Source: Lancefieldella rimae ATCC 49626
GTDB taxonomy: Bacteria; Actinomycetota; Coriobacteriia; Coriobacteriales; Atopobiaceae
DNA: 64,000 bases
Direction: 5' to 3'
Assembly (NCBI RefSeq): GCF_000174015.1
Contig: NZ_ACFE01000002.1
Coordinates: 376,430 to 440,429, forward strand
The notes under the pieces: generated by a model
Database searches by the model: none
Seen by the model: only the letters and a program-made list of their open reading frames with translations
What the model was told of the DNA's origin: nothing
Program-made: the position numbers and the translations under genes
In this document: one piece after another, positions 8,425 through 15,635 of the stretch
How positions within the stretch are numbered: the first letter of the stretch is position 1
Layout of the letters: each line of letters opens with the position of its first letter

Positions 8425-9101
8425 GACTTATTTTTAGTGGACTAGAAAGAGCAATAAAGATTGAGCCAGGCTTTGCTGCTGTTTTACAGATAGAGAATCA
8501 AGCGTTATTTTCTAGAATTGTTTTATCACTCATGAAAGGGAATAATGAAGACTCTCTTGAACCTTATACATTATGGGACAGAGATGAAAAAGTCTGCTTT
8601 CAAAATCAATCCATTTTCATTTCTGATCCTCTCAATCTTCCTTGGGATAATAAAAGTCTTATAGGAGAGGTTATTAAGAAAATGGAACGCGAGCTTTTAG
8701 AAGATGAAATTATAAGAACTGAGATTGAATCTACTGAGCGTTTGCTTATGACAAATCTAATGAAGCTTGGTGTGGGACTTCAGTCTCAATATGAATTTAG
8801 TTTAGAATGGGACTTTAAGCGATACCTTAAGATGCTTGGTTTTGGTATCGGTATTCAAATAGATCGGCCGTACCTTGATAATTTGATATCTTTCGTTTCA
8901 CTGGCACTTGATGCAGGATGTAATAAGATTCTGACATTTGTTAATCTCAAGACTTTTTTGACAAAAAGTGAGCTTGAAAGGTTCTACGAGTATATATTTT
9001 TCTCGAAAATCCGTGTCTTGTTGCTTGAGAACAAAGTGGATGAGTCGTACTATAAGTACGAACAAAAAAATACCGTTGACCAGCACTTCCTTGAGTTATG
9101 A
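8421..9101 (+). CDS. csn2: Csn2, type II-A CRISPR adaptation protein
   Basis: 226 residues. Csn2 forms a tetrameric ring that slides on DNA ends during spacer acquisition and defines subtype II-A. The sequence begins with MRLIFSGLERAIKIEPG, matches the Csn2 length and has the mixed charged/helical body of the family (about 100-130: ELLEDEIIRTEIESTERLL; later a KILTFVNLKTFLT strand-turn). It is AT-richer than the housekeeping genes. The first array repeat begins only 56 nt after the stop, the standard II-A order cas1-cas2-csn2-array. Confidence 0.85.
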   Translation: MRLIFSGLERAIKIEPGFAAVLQIENQALFSRIVLSLMKGNNEDSLEPYTLWDRDEKVCFQNQSIFISDPLNLPWDNKSLIGEVIKKMERELLEDEIIRTEIESTERLLMTNLMKLGVGLQSQYEFSLEWDFKRYLKMLGFGIGIQIDRPYLDNLISFVSLALDAGCNKILTFVNLKTFLTKSELERFYEYIFFSKIRVLLLENKVDESYYKYEQKNTVDQHFLEL

Positions 9102-9157
9102 TAGGGATACTAGTTGGAATTACTGTCTCCTTTGCAGTAGGAGAATTTGCTCTAATG
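9102..9157 (+). promoter_or_regulatory. Short CRISPR leader
   Basis: 56 nt between csn2 and the first repeat, AT-rich, ending in AATTTGCTCTAATG next to the repeat. In type II-A systems new spacers are inserted here, so the first spacers (9194-9354) would be the newest. Position is the only evidence. Confidence 0.55.
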
Positions 9158-9390
9158 GTTTTGGAGCAGTGTCATTCTGACTGGTAATCAAACGAGACTG
9201 GATTGGATCGTTTCTTATTAGGGGTTTTGGAGCAGTGTCATTCTGACTGGTAATCAAACTTTTACCGGGGAAATAGAAGCTGACGCGTGTTTTGGAGCAG
9301 TGTCATTCTGACTGGTAATCAAACCTTAGAAGCAGCTTTAAGCAGAGCATATCCGTTTTGGAGCAGTGTCATTCTGACTGGTAATCAAAC
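9158..9390 (+). CRISPR. Type II-A CRISPR array, leader-proximal part (4 repeats, 3 spacers)
   Basis: Four identical 36-bp repeats at 9158-9193, 9224-9259, 9289-9324 and 9355-9390. The repeat starts GTTTTGGAGCAG and ends GGTAATCAAAC, the GTTTT...AAAC form typical of type II-A, in the same orientation as the cas genes. Spacers are 9194-9223 (30 nt), 9260-9288 (29 nt) and 9325-9354 (30 nt). After the fourth repeat the array does not end in a normal way: further repeat copies recur over the next 6.3 kb, separated by long inserts. No tracrRNA anti-repeat was seen by eye. Confidence 0.97.
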
Positions 9391-9558
9391 ACCGATACTG
9401 CTGTAATTGCATCCACCTGTAAAAATACAGAATGTATGTCATATGGGCCTGGAGAACTTGAACGTGCTCATAAACCAAATGAGTACGTCCCTGTAGAAGA
9501 TTTAACACGCGTGTATCGAGTATTTAAATCACTGATAAACACCGTATGCGACTTTTAG
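9391..9558 (+). pseudogene. M20-family peptidase, 3' end fragment
   Basis: Starting at the first base after a CRISPR repeat, the frame reads through 55 codons to TAG at 9556-9558. The segment GPGELERAHKPNEYVPVEDL is the C-terminal signature of M20 metallopeptidases (ArgE/DapE/PepT type), which carries a late zinc-side His. The rest of the gene, about 350 residues, is absent. The cut falls exactly at the repeat border, so the fragment is part of insert 1 (9391-10496). Confidence 0.7.
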
Positions 9559-9599
9559 ACTGATTTATAAGAAGCACTATCTTATGCAATACAACTTAC

Positions 9600-10211
9600 C
9601 TACTGACCTGCATTGTCTGCATTACTTCTTCTTCTCACAAAGAAAACCACGGTTGCTACGCAGAGAATTAACCCCAATACTGCGGGCTTTACAATAGATA
9701 GAGCATCTTCTCCACTAAAGACAAGACTATGAATTACTTTTAGCACCGCACCAGCAGCAATTACCACCAAAAGCCATTTCCATTTTCTGTTCCATGTTGT
9801 AGAAATCAAGAATATAAAGAACAGAATAATCGCGATAAGAGCAACAATTTTATCTGGAGACCAACCACTTGTAAGATACGTTTTCTCAAAATTCAAAAAA
9901 CCGTCTACGCTTTTATCCACTACTGCTGGTTCTGGAAACCAAAACATACTTGTAAACAAACAAAATATTGACGCAAAAGTAATGGTGTATGACCTCTTGA
10001 ACGCTCCAAGAGCTATTGGAATAATAAAAAGAGGTCGAATATACCAGCTTAACGTATTGTGATGACGGGCAAATGCCCACTCAAAGAACGTACTATTAGT
10101 AAAAAAGACTGTAATAATGGCTACCGTTAAAACGGCAAAAACAATTCCACCAATTACGTCGACTTGTTTCAACTTTTGATGTTTATCAGTATGAACTGAA
10201 ACAATACCCAT
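9600..10211 (-). CDS. Hypothetical membrane protein in CRISPR insert 1
   Basis: 203 residues with about five hydrophobic segments (for example near 19-37, 52-70, 75-92, 120-140 and 175-195) and a basic C-terminal end (RRRSNADNAGQ). No family was recognised. It reads opposite to the repeats and is complete within the insert, with a weak AGAAAG-type site before the ATG. AT-rich DNA with no clear gene lies upstream at 10212-10496. A permease-like or stress-related role cannot be told from the sequence. Confidence 0.6.
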   Translation of the reverse strand: MGIVSVHTDKHQKLKQVDVIGGIVFAVLTVAIITVFFTNSTFFEWAFARHHNTLSWYIRPLFIIPIALGAFKRSYTITFASIFCLFTSMFWFPEPAVVDKSVDGFLNFEKTYLTSGWSPDKIVALIAIILFFIFLISTTWNRKWKWLLVVIAAGAVLKVIHSLVFSGEDALSIVKPAVLGLILCVATVVFFVRRRSNADNAGQ

Positions 10212-10496
10212 TTAATACAACGCTTTCTACTTAACCATGCCTTCATTGACATTAGAACCTAAAAAAATACGAACTCAAGTACTATACCCAAACACAAAGT
10301 ACACTTACTCGAATTTTCTGGCAACAAGAACAATTTGATTCTTAATAAATTCATACTTTAAATAAATCTGATAGAAATCCTTTATCTTGTATGTGTACCA
10401 AAATGTATAAAGTCTAAAAGATTAGTATTTTTATAACAGCATGTAATAATGCATTGGAATGGAGAAAGAATGGGAAACTTCCTGCTCGAAGAAACT
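10212..10496. other. Gene-poor end of insert 1
   Basis: AT-rich DNA between the membrane protein and the fifth repeat. The last 38 nt hold two possible starts (10459 and 10470; the second reads MGNFLLEET) that run straight into the CRISPR repeat. It may be the cut 5' end of a gene. Nothing else is recognisable. Confidence 0.4.
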
Positions 10497-10598
10497 GTTT
10501 TGGAGCAGTGTCATTCTGACTGGTAATCAAACCATACCGACGGCAAAGGCTCATGGTGGTACGTTTTGGAGCAGTGTCATTCTGACTGGTAATCAAAC
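10497..10598 (+). CRISPR. CRISPR repeat pair (repeats 5-6) with one 30-nt spacer
   Basis: Two perfect copies of the 36-bp repeat at 10497-10532 and 10563-10598, same orientation as the leader-proximal array, with a 30-nt spacer at 10533-10562. Insert 1 (1106 bp) lies upstream and insert 2 (1152 bp) downstream. Confidence 0.97.
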
Positions 10599-10599
10599 C

Positions 10600-11346
10600 A
10601 CAGAGGGTACCTATACCAGCCGAGCAGCTCAAGCGGAGGAGCTGAAGCGTGAAGGCTTTGAGGAATACACTGTGGAAGTCGTCCATGATGGTCACACTTG
10701 CGAAGAGTGCCACGCTGTGGATGGTAAGACTTTTCGCTTTGATGATGCAGAGCCCGGTGTGAACTTCCCACCACTTCATCCATACTGCAGGTGCCAGATT
10801 GCTCCTGCTGTGACGGATTGGGATGCATGGCAAGCACGCCAGCTTGATAAGACGTCTGAACAGGTAGAGAAAGTGGCGCAAGTGATATCGATCTCCGGCA
10901 AAGCGCGTACAGCGCCCAATCCGTTTAAGCCGGTCCCAGGCACGGGTTCGGTCACCTACGACAAGCCGGAAGATAGGCTGCTTGCGCACGAGGCTAAGGC
11001 GGTCCGCGATCTCGAGGCGCTCGGCTACCAAGTAAAAGTATTGAAAGAAGACGACAAAGCGCCGGCGAATATAGACCTAGAGCTTGGCTCGAAGGGGCAG
11101 CTGTGGGAGATGAAGAACATCGGCGACGGCAAGCACTCAGTCAACGACCAGATGCGCGTGGCCTGTCGCAAATGGAAGAAGCTCGGCATAAGTTCGTCTG
11201 AGTCTCGCGTGGTAATCACTTCATATGGGGCTACTAGAGATGAGCAAGATATCATTGACGAAGTCAAACGCCGCATGAGCAAGTATGCAGTTGAAGTCAT
11301 ATACATCTATCGTGATGGAAGTAAATCAGTGTTCTTATCGAGATAA
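10600..11346 (+). CDS. Phage MuF-type head protein fragment with C-terminal nuclease-toxin domain (5' cut)
   Basis: 248 codons from the repeat border to TAA at 11344-11346. The first 70 residues carry C-x2-C (HTCEEC), FRFDDAEPGVNFPPLHPYCRC, the zinc-like end of phage minor head (MuF/SPP1 gp7) proteins. After a linker (about 95-140) comes a separate domain with an Asp in ANIDLEL, then LWEMKNIG and HSVNDQMR. This D...ExK pattern resembles PD-(D/E)xK or CdiA-C-like polymorphic toxin nucleases. MuF proteins that carry such toxins are known from phages; the activity here is inferred. The N-terminal head domain (usually about 200 residues) is lost at the repeat. A ribosome could not start this piece properly. 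A thioredoxin-like gene follows. Confidence 0.7.
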   Translation, partial: TEGTYTSRAAQAEELKREGFEEYTVEVVHDGHTCEECHAVDGKTFRFDDAEPGVNFPPLHPYCRCQIAPAVTDWDAWQARQLDKTSEQVEKVAQVISISGKARTAPNPFKPVPGTGSVTYDKPEDRLLAHEAKAVRDLEALGYQVKVLKEDDKAPANIDLELGSKGQLWEMKNIGDGKHSVNDQMRVACRKWKKLGISSSESRVVITSYGATRDEQDIIDEVKRRMSKYAVEVIYIYRDGSKSVFLSR

Positions 11347-11460
11347 AGAATGCGAGACCGTGTCCTCCCACTTAGCTGGGCGGGCGTACCTCGCTTCAAT
11401 TGCAATATACCACAGTCTCCAATTTTTATACAGCGACGAGTGGTGATTGGTGGTGAGATT

Positions 11461-11730
11461 ATGCCCAAAGTGATGATTTATGTCGCTGATTGGTGTGCGC
11501 TATGTCGCTCCACGATTCGACGCATTGTGCCGCAGCTGTCAGAAGAAGACATCGAATACGTGGTAGTAGATGTCGGTTGGCATCCAAATGATGCGAAGGA
11601 GCGAGACATTGAACACTTGCCGACGATATGTGTAGTGGACTCCGGCGAGAACGAACTCATGCGCTGTCGTGGATGTCCCACAGATGAAGTACTAGAAAAG
11701 ATTATTGAATTGTGTATTGAGAGCGACTAG
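11461..11730 (+). CDS. Small thioredoxin/glutaredoxin-like protein
   Basis: 89 residues. MPKVMIYVADWCALCRSTIRR has the WC-x2-C redox motif (ADWCALC) directly after the first beta strand, and LPTICVVDSGENEL holds the conserved cis-Pro region, so a thioredoxin fold is likely. GGTGGTGAG precedes the ATG. It stands 114 nt after the MuF-toxin gene and just before a phage-type terminator. Being small and directly downstream, it could be a partner or immunity protein for the toxin, but that is only positional. It is intact within insert 2. Confidence 0.65.
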   Translation: MPKVMIYVADWCALCRSTIRRIVPQLSEEDIEYVVVDVGWHPNDAKERDIEHLPTICVVDSGENELMRCRGCPTDEVLEKIIELCIESD

Positions 11731-11750
11731 GGATAGTCACTTTTTTAATA

Positions 11751-11850
11751 GTTTTGGAGCAGTGTCATTGACTGGTAATCAAACAGGGATGGTAAAAATG
11801 AGAGCTGAGTATCAGTTTTGGAGCAGTGTCATTCTGACTGGTAATCAAAC
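11751..11850 (+). CRISPR. CRISPR repeat pair (repeats 7-8); repeat 7 has a 2-bp deletion
   Basis: Repeat 7 (11751-11784) is 34 bp because CT is lost inside CATTCTGACTGG. Repeat 8 (11815-11850) is perfect. They enclose a 30-nt spacer (11785-11814). The 30 nt before repeat 7 are the terminator of the phage toxin locus. Confidence 0.95.
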
Positions 11851-11879
11851 TAATAATTCGGTAATTTACCGAATTATTA
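11851..11879. repeat. Perfect palindrome at the start of insert 3
   Basis: TAATAATTCGGTAA, one T, then TTACCGAATTATTA: 14-bp arms, perfect, starting at the first base after repeat 8. It would fill the position of a normal spacer. It could be a protein-binding site from the source replicon. Confidence 0.85.
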
Positions 11880-11969
11880 CCACCCAGAAGGCAGTTTAAA
11901 GTTTCGTCCAACGATTGTTAATTAATTATGACTTTTCGTCTGCATCAAAGAAATTATAAGCATATAACT

Positions 11970-12269
11970 TTAATGTTTTTTGATTTTTTCTTTTTCCAAA
12001 TTATATCCGCGAATAAATTCACTGATTTCAAAAGCTTTGTCATTAAATAATTTGTTTGCGACATCAATTGCTAGCTTTGGATAGATCGCAAATGTCCCGC
12101 TTTTTTTATAATCGCTTTGGGCTTTTTGGATACCCATTTCAAAATCGGTTAGATTAGATTGCTGGTTATTCTCGGTTTTCCAAGAAGTATAGGCTGCCTT
12201 GGCATCATCATAGTTTCCCGCTTCGTAATCCTTTTTTATGTAATCATGGATATCTTTCAGCATACTCAT
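11970..12269 (-). CDS. Hypothetical small acidic/helical protein in CRISPR insert 3
   Basis: 99 residues, Lys- and Asp-rich, mostly helical by composition (MSMLKDIHDYIKKDYEAG... FEMGIQKAQSDYKKSG...), no signal peptide or membrane segment. GTGGGG lies upstream of the ATG on the minus strand. The DNA is clearly more AT-rich than the flanking chromosome, suggesting a different source such as a plasmid or another species. No family recognised. It is complete within the 532-bp insert, with some 110 nt of possible promoter region upstream before repeat 9. Confidence 0.55.
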   Translation of the reverse strand: MSMLKDIHDYIKKDYEAGNYDDAKAAYTSWKTENNQQSNLTDFEMGIQKAQSDYKKSGTFAIYPKLAIDVANKLFNDKAFEISEFIRGYNLEKEKIKKH

Positions 12270-12382
12270 AGTATTTGCCCCACTTTCTGAGTTTCTAACT
12301 ACACTGGCTGTTCCATGCTAGTTCTACTCAATTAATTTGTCGATAGCTAGGTGTGGTGAATTTTAAATTACTGTGGTTAAAA

Positions 12383-12484
12383 GTTTTGGAGCAGTGTCAT
12401 TCTGACTGGTAATCAAACAGAGGTTATCGTAGAGTTGCCAGCCGGTGAGTTTTGGAGTAGTGTCATTCTGACTGGTAATCAAAC
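12383..12484 (+). CRISPR. CRISPR repeat pair (repeats 9-10); repeat 10 has one substitution
   Basis: Repeat 9 (12383-12418) is perfect. Repeat 10 (12449-12484) has C to T at position 10 (GTTTTGGAGTAG). The spacer at 12419-12448 is 30 nt. Insert 4 (1087 bp, high GC) follows. Confidence 0.96.
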
Positions 12485-12550
12485 CGCATCCCGTGGGGAG
12501 TCCCTTGTCCCCGCGTCGGCATGGAAGACGATGAAGGACAGGTAAGGAGC

Positions 12551-13111
12551 ATGATGAGACTACAGAAGGTTGGCGCCGTGCTCGCAGGCGCCGTGCTGGT
12601 GTTCGCACTTTCGGGCTGCAATCTGTTCGCCCCGCAGGTCACCGACGACAATTCCGGTTCGACCCAGACGACGAAGGAGGAGACGAAGTCCGACGACTCG
12701 AAGACGAAGTCCGAGGACTATGCCACCAAGCTCGTCGGCACCTATGAGCTGGATAACGAGGACTTCACGGAGAAGGATGGCAAGGTGACGCATGTCTCGA
12801 ACGAGGACTACCAGGCCACGGTCGACCAGACGGGACTGCGCTTCACCCTCGACCTCAAGAGCGACGGCACCGGCATCCTGACGTCGCCCGACATCACGAA
12901 CAAGAGGCAGCGCACGGCCTCGCTCACGTGGAAGACCGATGACGGCAAGAGCATTACCTTCTCGGGCTCCACGGCGGACGACAAGATGGCAGGCCAGATC
13001 GACGGGGACGGCAACATCACCCTCGAGCTCTCCCAGGGCGGCGAGAAGGGCACCTTGGTGTTCAAGAAGATAAGCGACAAGCCCGGTTACTACGGCGGAT
13101 CCTCCAAGTAG
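12551..13111 (+). CDS. Lipoprotein of unknown function (high-GC insert 4)
   Basis: 186 residues from the ATG at 12551, preceded by GGTAAGGAG. The signal peptide ends in a lipobox (FALSGC), so the mature protein is membrane-anchored. A Thr/Lys/Asp-rich linker follows and then a beta-rich domain with VGTYELDNEDF, GTGILTSPD and GNITLELSQGG, like small extracytoplasmic lipocalin-style repeats in coriobacterial lipoproteins. No exact family. GC is well above the rest of the window, closer to Olsenella-type DNA, which points to a foreign source. A terminator follows at 13142-13175. Confidence 0.75.
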   Translation: MMRLQKVGAVLAGAVLVFALSGCNLFAPQVTDDNSGSTQTTKEETKSDDSKTKSEDYATKLVGTYELDNEDFTEKDGKVTHVSNEDYQATVDQTGLRFTLDLKSDGTGILTSPDITNKRQRTASLTWKTDDGKSITFSGSTADDKMAGQIDGDGNITLELSQGGEKGTLVFKKISDKPGYYGGSSK

Positions 13112-13141
13112 GCTCCACCACGGTCGGGTTTTACGTCCGAG

Positions 13142-13175
13142 TCCCAGTCGGCCCTCCGCCGGCTGGGATTTTCCT
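13142..13175 (+). terminator. Terminator between the two lipoproteins
   Basis: CCCAGTCGGC pairs with GCCGGCTGGG, followed by a T-rich stretch (ATTTTCCTTT). It separates the two lipoprotein genes of insert 4. Confidence 0.75.
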
Positions 13176-13226
13176 TTGCCGGGCGATTCTCCTATCATAG
13201 AGGCAGCCGTCATCGAGGAGATGCCC

Positions 13227-13571
13227 ATGCAAACCCGCAAGTTCGTCGCATACCTGTCTGCCTGCGTCCTTGCCGTGGCCCTCATGTGCCTGGTCGGCTG
13301 TACCGCGGCATCGGGGCAAAAGGGGGCGGAAACCCCGACTGAACAATCGTCGGGCGTACCGGTCGTCGGCACATGGCAGGCGACCCGCCTCGACTGGAAG
13401 GACCCGGACGGGGACGACATGGACGAGACGGCCTTGGAGGAGCGCCAGAAGCAGTCCGAGTCGGGCTTCTACATCACGTTCAAGGCCGACGGCACCGGGG
13501 CCTTCTATGCGGAGGACCTGGAGTACCAGGTGAGTTGGAAGTCCTCCGGCGACGCCGTCACCTTTCCTCTG
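13227..13571 (+). pseudogene. Second lipoprotein, 3' cut by a CRISPR repeat
   Basis: From the ATG at 13227 (GAGGAG upstream) it reads 115 residues before the repeat. The signal peptide has the lipobox CLVGC. The mature part, VVGTWQATRLDW...GFYITFKADGTG...YQVSWKSSGD, resembles the first lipoprotein in design (a GTW/GTY opening, then a KADGTG beta hairpin), so the two are probably paralogues. The frame runs into repeat 11 and stops inside it. The natural C-terminus is absent. Confidence 0.75.
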
Positions 13572-13607
13572 GTTTTGGAGCAGTGTCATTCTGACTGGTA
13601 ATCAAAC
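13572..13607 (+). CRISPR. Single CRISPR repeat (repeat 11)
   Basis: Perfect 36-bp copy, same orientation. It cuts the second lipoprotein on its left and begins insert 5 (753 bp) on its right. No normal spacer touches it on either side. Confidence 0.96.
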
Positions 13608-13608
13608 A

Positions 13609-13722
13609 AACACTGCGGATGAGAATAGCGACATTGTACGACCAGATATTTTATTTTCATCAAGCATTGACACTCCTGAAGAATTGGCATTCTACCAGGA
13701 GTTCTTCTCGCAAGAGATGTAG
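13609..13722 (+). pseudogene. Unidentified protein, 3' end fragment
   Basis: Open frame of 37 codons from the repeat border to TAG at 13720-13722 (ends FYQEFFSQEM). It is the tail of an unknown gene whose 5' part is absent. The convergent DUF488 gene lies 18 nt further on. Confidence 0.4.
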
Positions 13723-13740
13723 TTACAGCCCATAAGCCTA

Positions 13741-14100
13741 TTATTTTAATTTACTCTTAAGCCACTTCTTGAGCACTACAGCGTTGTTGTATTTAGTGTC
13801 TTTGTCCGAGAAAAGCAGCGTCACGGTAGTTGAATCGAGCTTTTTGAGCTGTTTAACAAAGGTTTCTGCGTCGGGATTGCTGTTAAGCTCGGCCGTATAC
13901 ATAGACACAAAGTTGTCAAAACGCTCTGGGTCGTGGTTGAATGCTTTTCTACACTCAGTGGTAGGAGCAATAGTTTTAGCCCATTCATCAGCGTGTAAGT
14001 TCTCTTTTTTGATGCCACGAGGCCATAGTCTATCGACAAGCACGCGATACCCATCGTTAGCTTCTGGCGCTTCGTAAGTCCTCTTGAGTTTGATATTCAT
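13741..14100 (-). CDS. DUF488 family protein
   Basis: 119 residues with the DUF488 (YeaO-like) signature VLVDRLWPRGIKKE at 22-35, followed by DEWAKTIAPTTECRKAFNHDP and TLLFSDKD near 95. These small cytoplasmic proteins are widespread and of unknown function. The start at 14100 has GGGAGCAACA before the ATG; a longer frame to 14265 is less likely. It is complete inside insert 5 and divergent from the ilvE fragment that follows. Chromosomal in character rather than phage-like. Confidence 0.85.
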   Translation of the reverse strand: MNIKLKRTYEAPEANDGYRVLVDRLWPRGIKKENLHADEWAKTIAPTTECRKAFNHDPERFDNFVSMYTAELNSNPDAETFVKQLKKLDSTTVTLLFSDKDTKYNNAVVLKKWLKSKLK

Positions 14101-14236
14101 TGTTGCTCCCTTCAGCTCATGTACGTTATACCGCAAAATAACTATTCGGTTACAAACTATTTGATATGGCAAGGTATTCAAATTTGCACGTTTAAGATGG
14201 AGTTCATTCTTTGAAATCCACGGAGAAAGGAAAGCC

Positions 14237-14360
14237 ATGGCAAACTCAGTGGAGAAGAAAGACATCGATTGGACATCGCTTGGCTTTGCATATACGCAGT
14301 GTGATTACAGTTACGTTGCCCACTACAAAGATGGTGCTTGGGATGAAGGTGGACTTACTA
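14237..14360 (+). pseudogene. ilvE: Branched-chain amino acid aminotransferase, 5' fragment
   Basis: From the ATG at 14237 (GGAGAAAGG upstream) it encodes 41 residues with IDWTSLGFAY and YVAHYKDGAWDEGGLT, the N-terminal signature of bacterial BCATs, in a form typical of Coriobacteriia. The frame is then cut by repeat 12 and runs SFGAVSF-stop through the repeat. About 300 residues, including the PLP lysine, are missing. That an amino-acid biosynthesis gene sits in a CRISPR insert is notable: it is not phage DNA. Confidence 0.72.
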
Positions 14361-14396
14361 GTTTTGGAGCAGTATCATTCTGACTGGTAATCAAAC
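14361..14396 (+). CRISPR. Single CRISPR repeat (repeat 12), one substitution
   Basis: 36 bp with G to A at position 14 (AGTATCATTC). It ends insert 5 inside ilvE and opens insert 6 (606 bp). Confidence 0.95.
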
Positions 14397-14462
14397 TGTC
14401 CCTGGCATCTTGCCGGCGGGGATGTGAACTGCAGCAGGCGAGGACATGCGTGAGGAGAAGAC

Positions 14463-14681
14463 ATGCTGTTTGGAAGACGGAAAGTTGTCGACAAGGTAAC
14501 CCAGAACGACGACGGGACGACGACCGTCGAGATGCACGATCCGACGAAGGTGGAGATGACTACCGACGGCAAAGTCGGCGTCAACCTCTTCGACAAGGAG
14601 GTCGTGAAGGGTAAGACAGTCGGTACCGAGAAGGAGGTTTCCATCGACCTGAAGTCGCTGTTCCGTCGTAAGAAGAAGTAA
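14463..14681 (+). CDS. Hypothetical small basic protein in insert 6
   Basis: 72 residues, opening MLFGRRKVVDKV and closing LKSLFRRKKK, with a Thr/Val/Lys-rich beta-type middle (DDGTTTVEMHDPTKVEMTTD). GTGAGGAGAAGAC gives a good ribosome-binding site. No family recognised. Basic ends suggest contact with nucleic acid or membrane, but this is not established. It is complete within the insert. Confidence 0.5.
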   Translation: MLFGRRKVVDKVTQNDDGTTTVEMHDPTKVEMTTDGKVGVNLFDKEVVKGKTVGTEKEVSIDLKSLFRRKKK

Positions 14682-14859
14682 CGGACAAGGGTTCTTCCAG
14701 TCCTTTAGGCCAGGACAGACGTTCGTGTTTGAGATCGTGTGCAAAAAGGTATTCGTTTGGGACTGGAGGTATCTTGTCGAAGGCTTCCGGAGGCCCGCGG
14801 CTCTATCCCAGTCTTACAAACGCCCAGTTGGCGTCCTCCTGCGTAGGATCCTGGGGTCA

Positions 14860-15002
14860 AGTCCGAATCAGTGTGTAAATTCGCAACCGTCCCCCTCAGG
14901 CCACCATCTTCAGCCGCCGTTGGTTCTCGGCTATCCCGGCGAGGTGGCCCGCCCCCGCTTCGAGCGCCTTCCGCGACGGCCTGTAGTAGCGCTGCCTTGA
15001 GT
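14860..15002 (-). mobile_element. Possible insertion-sequence end with transposase C-terminus
   Basis: On the minus strand an open frame enters from repeat 13 and reads RQRYYRPSRKALEAGAGHL and AENQRRLKMVA before a stop at 14896-14898. The DNA after the stop contains GCGAATTTACACACTGATTC followed by a GGACTTGACCCC run, resembling the outer ends of IS256-type elements. The rest of the element is absent and the family is not certain. It may instead be another kind of transposase tail. Between 14682 and 14860 nothing was recognised. Confidence 0.4.
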
Positions 15003-15038
15003 GTTTTGGAGCAGTGTCATTCTGACTGGTAATCAAAC
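15003..15038 (+). CRISPR. Single CRISPR repeat (repeat 13)
   Basis: Perfect 36-bp copy in the same orientation, between the IS-like end and the terminase fragment (insert 7, 597 bp). Confidence 0.96.
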
Positions 15039-15635
15039 GATGTGCTGGTTTACCCAGGCGTCTCTTGAGCGTGGGGGATTGTGGTCAAAGAAACGGAAGT
15101 ACACAGAGCCTTCAGGCGCGTCTCTTGTGACGGACTGCATAACCACTCTAAGCTCACCCCAGCCGTCGAACTGATCCACCTCAGAAAACCATTGATAGGC
15201 GTAATACGTTCCGTTTGGCGCTTTGATGGCTTTGGTCTTTTGTGTACGGTCGCCGCCACGGAAGGTGATTACTTGCCCTGTAGTGTGCCTGGTGAGCTTA
15301 TAGGGGCTCTTGGAAGCGGTCCACTCATCGCGTATACCGAGCTTATCGAGCGCCCAGAGCATCTGTTCAAAGACACCCTCGCCAATGTCTTTTCCAATCT
15401 TTGGCATCACAAAGGCACTTCTATCCTCATGTTCCATGAGACCAGCTGCAATCTCCAAAGAAACAGTAGAGCTCTTAAGCGAAAAACGCCCTCCTCTCAG
15501 CCACCACTCACCACCTGCATCTGCCGCAATGGCCCGATACAAAGCAAGGAAAGGAGGAGCTAAGAGAAGGGCGAAGTCTGCCACAAACGGCAGCTTATCG
15601 TCTGTTGTATTTTCCGGGATTGCATCTAAGAGCGT
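15039..15635 (-). pseudogene. Phage terminase large subunit, internal fragment
   Basis: One open frame fills the insert on the minus strand, cut by a repeat at each end. It contains the ATPase P-loop variant GGRFSLKSS, the segment FVMPKIGKDIGEGVFEQM and the Walker-B-like FSEVDQFDGW, as in PBSX-family terminases that pump DNA into the phage head. About 195 of a usual 420-450 residues are present: the C-terminal nuclease domain and the start are missing. It reads opposite to the MuF and scaffold pieces, though in a phage all would read the same way, so this insert is inverted relative to them. Confidence 0.85.

Noticed and set aside
6500-9157. A tracrRNA with an anti-repeat near the cas genes
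   Set aside because: No stretch complementary to the 36-bp repeat was seen outside the array itself; a computed search would be needed.
10459-11346. A 295-residue open frame that starts upstream of CRISPR repeat 5 and runs through repeats 5 and 6 into the MuF fragment
   Set aside because: The CRISPR repeat is open in this frame (it translates to FWSSVILTGNQT), which creates an artificial fusion. Only the part after 10599 is protein-like.
13176-13601. A complete 141-residue lipoprotein
   Set aside because: The last ten residues and the stop are encoded by the CRISPR repeat; the start was moved to 13227 on the basis of the ribosome-binding site.
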